In this document: piece after piece, positions 48,525 to 56,010 of the stretch | Layout of the letters: the number at the start of each line of letters is the position of its first letter | How positions within the stretch are numbered: position 1 is the first letter of the stretch | NCBI RefSeq assembly: GCF_003999995.1 | Contig: NZ_RJAD01000004.1 | Coordinates: 124,001 to 188,000 of the forward strand | From: Microbacterium sulfonylureivorans | GTDB taxonomy: Bacteria > Actinomycetota > Actinomycetes > Actinomycetales > Microbacteriaceae | Length of the DNA stretch: 64,000 nucleotides | Direction: 5' to 3' | Made by a program: the position numbers and the translations under genes | The notes under the pieces: model-generated | What the model was told of the DNA's origin: nothing | Database searches by the model: none | The model's input: the letters and a program-made list of their open reading frames with translations, nothing else

Positions 48525-49856
48525 TCAGATGGCTGCGTCGTCGAGCGCCAGCTGCAGCTCGGCGAGGAAACTCGCCGCCGCGTCGGCGGGCGTCATGTCG
48601 CCGAAGAGCACCTTCTGGGTGTGCTGCTCGATGATCGTCTCGATGGCGCCGCCGCCCGGGGGCGTCGCCGGCGGGGCGTCGCCCACACGGGGCTCGATCT
48701 CTGCGAGGAACTCCACGACCTCCTGGTTGGTCGCGTCGAGCTCCGGCGTGATGTACTCGCGGATCTTCTCGTTCGCGGGGACACCGCGCTCGGCGAGGAG
48801 GATGTCGGCCGCCTCTTCGCTGTTGGACAGCCAGTCGAGGAACAGCGCGACCTCGCCCGGGTGCTCGGTCTTGGCCGAGGCCGACCAGAACATCGACGGC
48901 TTGTAGTACGCGCTCGCCTCGGCGCCCTCATCGGGCGTCGGGACCATCAGCGGCACGAGGTTGCTGCCGCTGGCCTCGCGCAGGGCCGGCACCTGGTTCG
49001 ACCACCACGGGCCGAAGGCCGACGTGTTGGTCGCGGTGAACGACTCGGCCAGACCCGCCGCCTCGCGCTCGATCGTCGCGGACGGGTCGGGCGTCCCACC
49101 CGCCTCGGTGATCTCGAGGAGGAAGTCCCACCACGAGGCGACGACGTCTTCGGACGCCGCGACCTCGCCGTCCTCGTTGTAGAGGGATTCGCCGTGCTGA
49201 CGCAGCCAGTTGTTCAGGCCCCCGTCCTCGAAGCCCCACGACTGCGAGCCCACGAGCTCTCCGCCGCTCGCGGTGCCGACCTCGACCGCGATATCGGCGA
49301 AGTCGTCCCACGACCAGGTCTCGTCGTCGGGCATCTCGATGCCCAGCTCGTCGAGCAGGTCCGCGTTGGCCATGATCGCGTAGCTGTTGATGCCGACCGG
49401 GATGCCGTACTGCACGCCGTCCAGCGCGCCCGTGCCGAGCACGGGCGCCGGGAAGTCCTCGGTCGGCAGGGCCGTCCCGAGCTCGCTGAGGTCGAGCAGC
49501 ACGCCGTTGGCGGCGTAGGTCGACAGCTGCTTCTCGTCCATCTGGATGATGTCGGGGGCGTCCCCCGCGGCGACGGTGGTCGCGAGCTTGTCCCAGTAGC
49601 CGGCCCAGTCCGTGTACTGCGGCTCGATGGTGATGTTCTCGTGCTCGGCCTCGAACGCCGCGATGAGCTGCTCGGTGATCTCGTGACGGACGTCGTTGCC
49701 CCACCACGTGAAGCTGAGCGTGACGGGCTCGTCCGACAGGGTGGGTGCGGTGCTGGGGGTCTCCGTCGACCCCGCACACGCCGTCAGCGCCAGCGTCGTC
49801 GCTGCGCCGACAGCGGTGAACAGCAACCAGCGGTGTGCGGTTCTGGTGCGTCGCAT
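48525..49856 (-). CDS. Carbohydrate ABC substrate-binding lipoprotein
   Basis: A 443-residue family 1 solute-binding lipoprotein. The lipobox is LTAC after MRRTRTAHRW and a hydrophobic stretch. VTLSFTWWGNDVRHEITEQL and TIEPQYTDWAGYWDKLATTV are typical of sugar-binding proteins. The start ATG 49856 has AAAGGA eight bases upstream; ATG 49865 is too close to that site. It is last in the operon, after both permeases. Substrate unknown. Confidence 0.9.
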   Translation of the reverse strand: MRRTRTAHRWLLFTAVGAATTLALTACAGSTETPSTAPTLSDEPVTLSFTWWGNDVRHEITEQLIAAFEAEHENITIEPQYTDWAGYWDKLATTVAAGDAPDIIQMDEKQLSTYAANGVLLDLSELGTALPTEDFPAPVLGTGALDGVQYGIPVGINSYAIMANADLLDELGIEMPDDETWSWDDFADIAVEVGTASGGELVGSQSWGFEDGGLNNWLRQHGESLYNEDGEVAASEDVVASWWDFLLEITEAGGTPDPSATIEREAAGLAESFTATNTSAFGPWWSNQVPALREASGSNLVPLMVPTPDEGAEASAYYKPSMFWSASAKTEHPGEVALFLDWLSNSEEAADILLAERGVPANEKIREYITPELDATNQEVVEFLAEIEPRVGDAPPATPPGGGAIETIIEQHTQKVLFGDMTPADAAASFLAELQLALDDAAI

Positions 49857-49912
49857 GTCTTGCATCCTTTCGACCGAAGTCGGGTTGTGTGATTGGTGCG
49901 TGTGATGAGGGT

Positions 49913-49927
49913 GGGCCCGGCGGGCCC
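49913..49927 (-). terminator. Short hairpin between permease and binding protein genes
   Basis: GGGCCC (49913-49918), loop GGC, GGGCCC (49922-49927). It lies in the 95-base gap between the second permease and the binding protein gene and may stabilise or attenuate the mRNA. Confidence 0.4.
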
Positions 49928-49951
49928 GCGAAGTGGTGTGTGACGTGGACG

Positions 49952-50875
49952 TCACTTGATTCCCGTGGTCGCGATTCCCTTGATGAGGAACTTCTGGCCG
50001 AACAGGAAGATCAGGAAGATCGGGATGAGCGAGACCACGCTCATCGCGAACATCTGGGCGTAGTTGGTCGTCCCCTGCGAGTCCTCGAACGAGCGCAGCG
50101 CGAGCGGGACGGTGTAGAGCTCGGGCTTGGTCAGGAACACGAGCTGCGAGAAGAAGTCGTTCCACGTCCAGATGAAGGTGAAGATCGCCGTCGTCGCGAG
50201 TGCGGGGACCATGAGCGGCAGGATGATCTGCAGGAAAATCCGGGGGTGGCCGGCTCCGTCGATGCGCGCCGCCTCGTCGAGCTCTTTCGGGATGCCGCGG
50301 ATGAACTGCACCATCAGGAAGATGAAGAACGCATCGACCGCCAGCATCTTCGGCACGATGAGGGGCAGGAACGTGTTGATCCAGCCCAGCTGGGAGAAGA
50401 GCACGTACTGCGGGACGATGATCACGTGGATCGGGAGCATGATGCTCAGCAGCATCACGCCGAACCAGAAGCGCTTGCCCGAGAACTGCAGCCGCGCGAA
50501 GGCGTAGGCCGCCAGCGAGCACGACACCAGGTTGCCGATGATGCACCCGATCACGATCAGCGCCGAGTTCCACAGGTAGACGTTGAACGGATAGGTGAGC
50601 GCGTTCCAGCCGTCGACGTAGTTCGACACCTCGAAGCTGTCGAGGATGATGCCCGGGTCGCGGAAGATCTCCTCGTTGGGTCGCAGCGAGCTGACGACCA
50701 TCCAGATCACCGGGTAGAGCATCCCGGCCGCGAGTGCGATGAGGAGCACGTGGCGCACGACGCTCGTCATCGGCTTGCGGAACGGGTTGCGGCGGCGGCC
50801 GGTCGGCGGTCGTCCGGTGACGATCGTCTCGGTTGCGAGCGGGACGGCCATGGGGGCGTCGTCAATCCTGGTCAT
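49952..50875 (-). CDS. Carbohydrate ABC permease (MalG-like)
   Basis: A 307-residue permease with six helices. The EAA loop is KELDEAARIDGAGHPRIFLQI, and MLSIMLPIHVIIVPQY lies in a central helix. It overlaps the preceding permease gene by 14 bases. Part of the three-gene sugar importer without its own ATPase. Confidence 0.91.
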   Translation of the reverse strand: MTRIDDAPMAVPLATETIVTGRPPTGRRRNPFRKPMTSVVRHVLLIALAAGMLYPVIWMVVSSLRPNEEIFRDPGIILDSFEVSNYVDGWNALTYPFNVYLWNSALIVIGCIIGNLVSCSLAAYAFARLQFSGKRFWFGVMLLSIMLPIHVIIVPQYVLFSQLGWINTFLPLIVPKMLAVDAFFIFLMVQFIRGIPKELDEAARIDGAGHPRIFLQIILPLMVPALATTAIFTFIWTWNDFFSQLVFLTKPELYTVPLALRSFEDSQGTTNYAQMFAMSVVSLIPIFLIFLFGQKFLIKGIATTGIK

Positions 50876-51788
50876 CGTAGAAAACCCAATACCTCGAGGT
50901 CCAGAACATCAGGACGGTGAGCACGGCGATGATCACGAGAAGGAGCCACGCCATCGCCGATGCGTAGCCCATGTTGTAGTTGGTGAACCCCTGCTGGTAG
51001 AGGTACAGCGTGTAGAAGAGCGTCGAGTCCACAGGGCCGCCGCTGCCGCCCGAGACGATGTACGCCTGCGTGAACGACTGGAACGTGCCGATCAGCTGAA
51101 GGACGGCGTTGAAGAAGATGATCGGCGTCAGGAGCGGGATGGTGATCCGGAACAGCTGCTGACGCTTGTTGGCGCCGTCGACCGAGGCGGCCTCGTAGTA
51201 CATGGTCGGGATCTGGCGCAGCCCCGCCAGGAAGATCACCATCGGCGAGCCGAACGTCCAGATGTTGAGGATCATGAGGGTGCCGAGGGCGGTGTCGGGG
51301 TTGGAGATCCATCCCTGCCCCTCGATGCCGAACAGGCGCAGCACCTGGTTGACCAGGCCGTCGATGCCGAAGATCTGCCGCCACAGGATCGCGATCGCGA
51401 CACTGCCGCCGAGCAGGGACGGCAGGTAGAACGCGGACCGGTAGAACGAGAGTCCGCGCAGCCCACGGTCGAGGACGAACGCGAGCACGAGGGCGGCGGC
51501 CAGCTGCAGCGGCAGCGAGACGAACACGTAGGTGAAGGTCACCTGCAGCGCGGTGTGGAGTCGCTCGTCCTCCCACATGCGGGCGTAGTTCTGCAGGCCG
51601 ATCCACTTCGGCGGGGCGAGCAGGTTGTACCGCGTGAACGACAGTCCGAACGAGGCGACCATCGGTCCGATCGTGATGAGCACGAGGCCCACGAACCACG
51701 GCAGCAGGAACAGGTACGCCGCCTTGTTCTGCTTCTTGCCGTCGGCCTTCGCGGTCTTGAGCTTGCCGAGCTCGCTGATGGCGCTCAT
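50862..51788 (-). CDS. Carbohydrate ABC permease (MalF-like)
   Basis: A 308-residue permease with six helices, first gene of the unit. LFLLPWFVGLVLITIGPMVA is the first helix, and the EAA loop is YYEAASVDGANKRQQLFRI. The upstream 90 bases contain an inverted repeat of a 13-base motif, probably the operator. Confidence 0.91.
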   Translation of the reverse strand: MSAISELGKLKTAKADGKKQNKAAYLFLLPWFVGLVLITIGPMVASFGLSFTRYNLLAPPKWIGLQNYARMWEDERLHTALQVTFTYVFVSLPLQLAAALVLAFVLDRGLRGLSFYRSAFYLPSLLGGSVAIAILWRQIFGIDGLVNQVLRLFGIEGQGWISNPDTALGTLMILNIWTFGSPMVIFLAGLRQIPTMYYEAASVDGANKRQQLFRITIPLLTPIIFFNAVLQLIGTFQSFTQAYIVSGGSGGPVDSTLFYTLYLYQQGFTNYNMGYASAMAWLLLVIIAVLTVLMFWTSRYWVFYDDQD

Positions 51789-51877
51789 TCGGCTGCTCCA
51801 CGCGCGCGGCCGGGCGGCTGCGTTCTGGGGCGGTGCGTCGTCGTCACCGTGTCCTCCGGTTCATCGTCTTCGATGTG

Positions 51878-51905
51878 AGAAAGCGCATTCTGGAATGCGC
51901 TTTCT
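51878..51905. promoter_or_regulatory. Inverted repeat operator upstream of the second ABC operon
   Basis: AGAAAGCGCATTC (51878-51890) is exactly inverted after two bases as GAATGCGCTTTCT (51893-51905). The half GAAAGCG/CGCTTTC recalls LacI-family operators. The 295-base gap (51789-52083) holds no gene. Confidence 0.65.
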
Positions 51906-51976
51906 TTTCTAACAGGCCGGATGCCGGGATGCAATACTCTGCCGGAAAATCAGCCCAGATCCGTGACGGAGCTGCG

Positions 51977-51989
51977 AGAAAGGGCATTC
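51977..51989. promoter_or_regulatory. Third copy of the 13-base operator motif
   Basis: AGAAAGGGCATTC differs from the copy at 51878-51890 by one base and lies 99 bp away, in the same orientation. It supports an operator role for the motif rather than a simple terminator. Confidence 0.5.
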
Positions 51990-52033
51990 ACGAATCGGCC
52001 AGCCTCAGGCTGGAGCGGCGCCGTCCGGGCAAG

Positions 52034-52070
52034 ACGAAGGCCCCGGATGCCAGGCATCCGGGGCCTTCGT
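52034..52070 (-). terminator. Terminator of the rplJ-rplL operon
   Basis: An 18-bp perfect inverted repeat: ACGAAGGCCCCGGATGCC (52034-52051) and its complement at 52053-52070, with a one-base centre, 13 bases after the rplL stop. The inner part of the stem is GGATGCC/GGCATCC, the same heptamer that is dispersed through the window. Confidence 0.85.
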
Positions 52071-52083
52071 GAGAAGAGCGTGA

Positions 52084-52467
52084 TTACTTGAGGGTAACCG
52101 TCGCGCCGGCCTCTTCGAGAGCGGCCTTGGCCTTCTCTGCGGCCTCCTTGTTGGCGCCCTCGAGGACAGCCTTCGGGGCACCGTCGACGACGGCCTTGGC
52201 CTCGCCGAGGCCGAGCGAGGTGAGCTCGCGGACCGTCTTGATGACCTGGATCTTCTTGTCGCCGGCAGCCTCGAGGATGACGTCGAACGAGTCCTTCTCC
52301 TCCTCGACAGCGGCCTCGGCGCCCGCGCCACCGGCGCCGGCAACGGCGACGGGAGCGGCAGCGGTGACGTCGAACTTCTCCTCGAACGCCTTCACGAACT
52401 CGCTGAGCTCGATGAGGGTCAGGTCGGCGAACTGCTGGAGCAGCTCCTCAGTGGTGAGCTTCGCCAT
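52084..52467 (-). CDS. rplL: 50S ribosomal protein L7/L12
   Basis: A 127-residue L7/L12, the stalk protein that recruits translation factors. The N-terminal dimer domain ([16 protein letters not shown]), the flexible Ala/Gly hinge ([12 protein letters not shown]) and the C-terminal domain with [17 protein letters not shown] are all present. Follows rplJ by 51 bases. Confidence 0.97.
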   Translation of the reverse strand: MAKLTTEELLQQFADLTLIELSEFVKAFEEKFDVTAAAPVAVAGAGGAGAEAAVEEEKDSFDVILEAAGDKKIQVIKTVRELTSLGLGEAKAVVDGAPKAVLEGANKEAAEKAKAALEEAGATVTLK

Positions 52468-52518
52468 GATGTATCTCCTAGATAGATGGGGGTTTGTGTG
52501 GAGGAGATCGCCGGTCGC

Positions 52519-53007
52519 TTACGCGGCCTCGGCGGTCTCCAGCTTTTCGCGAAGCGCGTCGATGGTCGCGGCAGCCTTGCCCATCGTCGCCTTCATCATG
52601 CCCGCGGCCTTCGCAAGCAGAACCTCACGGCTCTCGAGCGAGGCGTACTTGTTGATCTCGTCGGCGTCGAGGGAGTTGCCCTCGAACACGCCGCCCTTGA
52701 TCACGAGAAGCGGGTTGGCCTTGGCGAAGTCACGCAGGGCCTTCGCAGTGGCGACGAAGTCGCCGTGCACGAATGCGATGGCCGAGGGGCCCTTGAGGTC
52801 CTCGTCCAGCGACGTGATCCCCGCGTTGTTCGCGGCGATCTTGGTCAGCGTGTTCTTCACCACGGCGTATTCCGCGTCCTGACGGATGGTGTTGCGCAGC
52901 TGCTTGAGCTGGGCAACCGTCAGACCGCGGTACTCGGTCAGCAGAACGGCGTTCGAGTTCTCGAAGTTCTTCGTGAGCTCGGCGACCGATGCATCCTTCT
53001 GCGCCAT
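52519..53007 (-). CDS. rplJ: 50S ribosomal protein L10
   Basis: A 162-residue L10, the base of the ribosomal stalk that carries L7/L12 dimers. [20 protein letters not shown] and KNTLTKIAA are typical. ATG 53007 has AAGGAG five bases upstream. The 219-base leader upstream carries the L10 autoregulatory RNA. Confidence 0.97.
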   Translation of the reverse strand: MAQKDASVAELTKNFENSNAVLLTEYRGLTVAQLKQLRNTIRQDAEYAVVKNTLTKIAANNAGITSLDEDLKGPSAIAFVHGDFVATAKALRDFAKANPLLVIKGGVFEGNSLDADEINKYASLESREVLLAKAAGMMKATMGKAAATIDALREKLETAEAA

Positions 53008-53226
53008 GGTCACTCCTTGTGTGGATGAGACGCTCCGCGATGGCGGGGCGTCGGCCTCGACATCCGCTCATCAGGTCTCACCACGACAAAACAAACGCCC
53101 CGGCGCAAGCGCACGGGGCGGAATCCGGCTTTCGCCGTATCGGTCGTGTCCTGCGCGGGCCCCTGCGATGCAGTGCTTCGATCTTCGTGTGCTTTCGCGC
53201 ACGTCGATGACCGGCGGTCTTCGGTT
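53008..53226 (-). ncRNA. Ribosomal protein L10 leader
   Basis: The untranslated leader of rplJ-rplL. Just after the inferred start it carries CAACCGAAGACCGCCGG (about 53227-53211), the block typical of actinobacterial L10 leaders. The leader binds the L10(L12)4 complex and controls the operon. A hairpin with a T-rich tail follows within it (53085-53120). Confidence 0.8.
53085..53120 (-). terminator. Attenuator in the L10 leader
   Basis: On the minus strand CGCCCCG and CGGGGCG flank GCGC/GCGC around an AA loop, with one bulge (53096-53120), followed by GTTTGTTTTGT. This is a classic intrinsic terminator, 78 bases before the rplJ start, so the leader probably works by attenuation. Confidence 0.75.
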
Positions 53227-53233
53227 GCCACGA

Positions 53234-53262
53234 GTCTACGTGATGCCCGCGGACCCGCCAAA
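53234..53262 (-). promoter_or_regulatory. Promoter of rplJ-rplL
   Basis: TTGGCG (53262-53257), 17 bases, TAGACT (53239-53234) on the minus strand. The start would be near 53227, directly before the conserved leader block. Confidence 0.7.
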
Positions 53263-53275
53263 TCGGGGTCGCCGC

Positions 53276-54355
53276 TCAGGCCGTGATGAAGTCGCGGTAG
53301 CGGTCGAGCGCCGCAGCGACCTCCGCGTCGGTCGCGGCATCCGTCGAGAACAGCTCCGGGATCGGCGAATCGGCGTGACGTCCGACGGCGACCGAGTGCG
53401 TCCACACTCCGATGACCTCGCCGCGGGCGACCAGGATCGGCCGCACGATGCCGTTCATGCTCGGGCCGATGGCCTTCAGGAACTCGGGCGCGCACGGCAC
53501 CGAGCGATCGACGTAGGAGAGGTAGTACTCCTCGAACGGCGGCAGCGCGAGCACCTCGGGAGCCCCCGCGGCGCGCCGCGGTGCGGGGCCGGCCGCCACG
53601 TACAGCGGCTCGGCTTCGTCGTCCACGACGACGAGGCGATCGGATGCCGCGTCCGCCGCCGCGCGCGAGACGCCGAGCGGCAGCCCCGTCCACCACGCGA
53701 AGTCGCGCGCCCCGGCCGGGCCGTGCGAGGCGATGTAGCGGAAGAACAGCTCGCCGAGGGGATTCGAAGGCCACACGGGATCCGTCACCCACTCCTCGGT
53801 GAGCACGAGGTACTGCTCGCGTGTGGGGCCGCTCTCGCGAGGCACCACCGGCCCCTGACAGATGACGCCGGGCAGCGACAGCGACACGAGCAGGTGATAG
53901 CCCCGCTGCCGCGCGGTGCTGACTCCGCCCGCCTCGAACACGTCGAACAGCTCTTTTCGGGTCAGGCGGTTGGCGCCGCGGAGCGCGCCGCGGGCGAGGG
54001 TCTCGGCCCGCGCCATCTCGGCGTCGTCGATGCTCTCGGCCCGACGGACGGCTGCGACCTGGCGCGCCTGGCGCTCCCCCGTGATCGACAGCACCCAGGC
54101 GAGGTCGCGGGCGGGAAGGAGGTGGATGGTGCCCCGCTGCGTCCACGACCGAACGATCTCGCCGCGGTCGAACGCCGCGTCGACATCGCGCACCGTGGCG
54201 CGCCCACGGGTGCGCTGGGCGATCGCCCAGCGCCCGCCCCAGAACTCCTGCGCCTGGGTGGCGAGCATGTGCGAGGCGGCGTCGGCGATCGTGGGGGCGG
54301 GGGCGCTCAGACGATGCGAGCGGAGTCGCTGTTCGAGGATCTGCGCGGGACTCAC
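53276..54355 (-). CDS. AlkZ-like winged-helix protein (HTH_42 family)
   Basis: A 359-residue protein of the winged-helix DNA-binding/AlkZ-YcaQ family. Members of this family are DNA glycosylases that remove alkylated bases or unhook interstrand crosslinks. It has the QxQ element in MLATQAQEFWGGRWAI, and the block RGTIHLLPARDLAWVL with LLVSLSLPGVICQGP. QxQ is the catalytic motif type of AlkZ; activity here is inferred. Three tandem winged helices are expected. It is alone, just upstream of the rplJ promoter on the same strand. Confidence 0.85.
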   Translation of the reverse strand: MSPAQILEQRLRSHRLSAPAPTIADAASHMLATQAQEFWGGRWAIAQRTRGRATVRDVDAAFDRGEIVRSWTQRGTIHLLPARDLAWVLSITGERQARQVAAVRRAESIDDAEMARAETLARGALRGANRLTRKELFDVFEAGGVSTARQRGYHLLVSLSLPGVICQGPVVPRESGPTREQYLVLTEEWVTDPVWPSNPLGELFFRYIASHGPAGARDFAWWTGLPLGVSRAAADAASDRLVVVDDEAEPLYVAAGPAPRRAAGAPEVLALPPFEEYYLSYVDRSVPCAPEFLKAIGPSMNGIVRPILVARGEVIGVWTHSVAVGRHADSPIPELFSTDAATDAEVAAALDRYRDFITA

Positions 54356-54392
54356 GAGGCCATTGTGCCGTGCGCCCCCGACGCCCGCGTGA

Positions 54393-55865
54393 TCAGGCGA
54401 ACGGGTTCGCCGTCAGCGTGTACTTCGTCTGGAGGTACTCGTGGATGCCCTCCGCGCCGCCCTCGCGCCCGAGACCCGACATCTTCCAGCCGCCGAACGG
54501 CGCGGCCGCGTTCGAGACGACGCCCATGTTGAGGCCCATCATCCCGGTCTCGAGGCGCTCGATCATGCGCTGGCCGCGCGACAGGCTCTCGGTGAAGACG
54601 TACGAGACCAGTCCGTACTCGGTGTCGTTGGCGATGCGCACGGCGTCGTCCTCGTCGTCGAACGGGATGATCGCGAGCACCGGCCCGAAGATCTCCTCGC
54701 GGAGGATGTCGCTGCCGGGTCGGACGTCGGTGACGACCGTGGGCTCGTAGAACGTGCCGGCGCCTTCGAGCTCCTTTCCGCCGGTCTGCACCGAGGCGCC
54801 TCGCTCGACGGCGTCGTCGACCAGCGTGCGCGCCTTGTCGACGGCATCCTGGTTGATGAGCGGGCCGATGGTGACGCCGTCCTCGGTGCCGCGGCCGATC
54901 TTCATCGACTGGACGCGCTCGGTGACACGGCGCGCGAACTCGCCTTGGACCGAGCGCTGCACGATGAAGCGATTCGCCGCCGTGCACGCCTGACCGATGT
55001 TGCGGAACTTCGCGAGCATCGCACCTTCGACGGCCTTGTCGAGATCGGCGTCGTCGAACACCACGAACGGGGCGTTGCCACCGAGCTCCATCGAGGTGCG
55101 CAGCACGCCCTGCGCGGCCTGCTCGAGCAGGCGCTGGCCGACCTGGGTGGAGCCGGTGAACGACAGCTTGCGCAGGCGCGGGTCGCGGATGATCGGCTCG
55201 GAGACCTTGCCCGACGTCGACGTGGTGAAGACGTTGACGACGCCCTTCGGGAGTCCCGCGTCCTCGAGCAGCTTCGCGAAGGCGAGGGTGGTGAGGGGCG
55301 TGAGCTCAGCGGGCTTGATGACGACCGTGCAGCCGGCGGCGAGCGCGGGCGCGATCTTGCGGGTGGCCATCGCGAGCGGGAAGTTCCACGGCGTGATGAG
55401 GAAGCACGGGCCGACCGGGTGCTGCGACACGATCATGCGGCCGGTGCCCTCGGGGTTCGCGCCGTAGCGGCCCTGCACGCGCGCCGTCTCCTCGCTGAAC
55501 CAGCGGAGGAACTCGCCGCCGTAGGCCACTTCGCCGCGCGCCTCGGCGAGCGGCTTTCCCATCTCGATGGTCATGAGGAGGGCGAAGTCCTCCTTGCGCT
55601 CCTGCAGCAGGTCGAATGCTCGGCGGAGGATCTCGGCGCGTTCGCGGGCCGGCGTCGCGGCCCACGCGGGGAACGCGTCGACCGCCGCGTCGAGGGCGGC
55701 CTTGCCGTCTTCGACGGACGCGTCCGCGATCTCCTTGACCGTGGCGCCCGTCGCCGGGTCGTAGACCTTGAGCGTGCGGTCGCCTGCCGCCGCGCGCCAC
55801 TCGCCGCCGATGAACAGCCCGTCCGGGACGGATGCCAGCAGCTCGGTCTCACGGTTCTCGGTCAC
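54393..55865 (-). CDS. gabD: NAD(P)-dependent succinate-semialdehyde/aldehyde dehydrogenase
   Basis: A 490-residue aldehyde dehydrogenase. It has the general base Glu in MELGGNAPFVVFDDADLD, the catalytic Cys in NIGQACTAANRF and FGPVLAIIPF near the end. The overall sequence best resembles succinate-semialdehyde dehydrogenases (GabD), which act in GABA or aromatic-aldehyde catabolism. I chose GTG 55865 with GAGGGAG upstream; the longer frame to 55934 passes through a hairpin. Neighbours suggest aromatic catabolism. Confidence 0.88.
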   Translation of the reverse strand: MTENRETELLASVPDGLFIGGEWRAAAGDRTLKVYDPATGATVKEIADASVEDGKAALDAAVDAFPAWAATPARERAEILRRAFDLLQERKEDFALLMTIEMGKPLAEARGEVAYGGEFLRWFSEETARVQGRYGANPEGTGRMIVSQHPVGPCFLITPWNFPLAMATRKIAPALAAGCTVVIKPAELTPLTTLAFAKLLEDAGLPKGVVNVFTTSTSGKVSEPIIRDPRLRKLSFTGSTQVGQRLLEQAAQGVLRTSMELGGNAPFVVFDDADLDKAVEGAMLAKFRNIGQACTAANRFIVQRSVQGEFARRVTERVQSMKIGRGTEDGVTIGPLINQDAVDKARTLVDDAVERGASVQTGGKELEGAGTFYEPTVVTDVRPGSDILREEIFGPVLAIIPFDDEDDAVRIANDTEYGLVSYVFTESLSRGQRMIERLETGMMGLNMGVVSNAAAPFGGWKMSGLGREGGAEGIHEYLQTKYTLTANPFA

Positions 55866-55886
55866 GGGGACTCCCTCGTCGTCGTC

Positions 55887-55901
55887 GGATGCCGCGGCCC
55901 G
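55887..55901 (+). repeat. Exact 15-base copy of dispersed motif GGATGCCGCGGCCCG
   Basis: Intergenic copy, forming the left arm and loop of a hairpin. One of five exact copies. Confidence 0.85.
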
Positions 55902-55909
55902 CGGCATCC
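55887..55909. terminator. Hairpin made of the GGATGCC motif
   Basis: GGATGCCGC (55887-55895) and GCGGCATCC (55901-55909) form a 9-bp stem with loop GGCCC. It lies 22 bases before the aldehyde dehydrogenase start and after the hydroxylase gene on the minus strand, so it may terminate the hydroxylase mRNA or shape the next leader. Confidence 0.55.
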
Positions 55910-56010
55910 CTCTCTCGATGGCTTTCGGGGCCATTCTGCCCGCTGGCCGCCGATGCGGCCGATATACGTGATGTACAGCTGCGAGGCGGTTATCACCGCG
56001 ACGGATACTC

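Noticed and set aside
51878..51905. The inverted repeat as an intrinsic terminator
   Set aside because: On the plus strand a T-run follows, but no plus-strand gene precedes it. A third copy of the half-site 99 bp away favours an operator.
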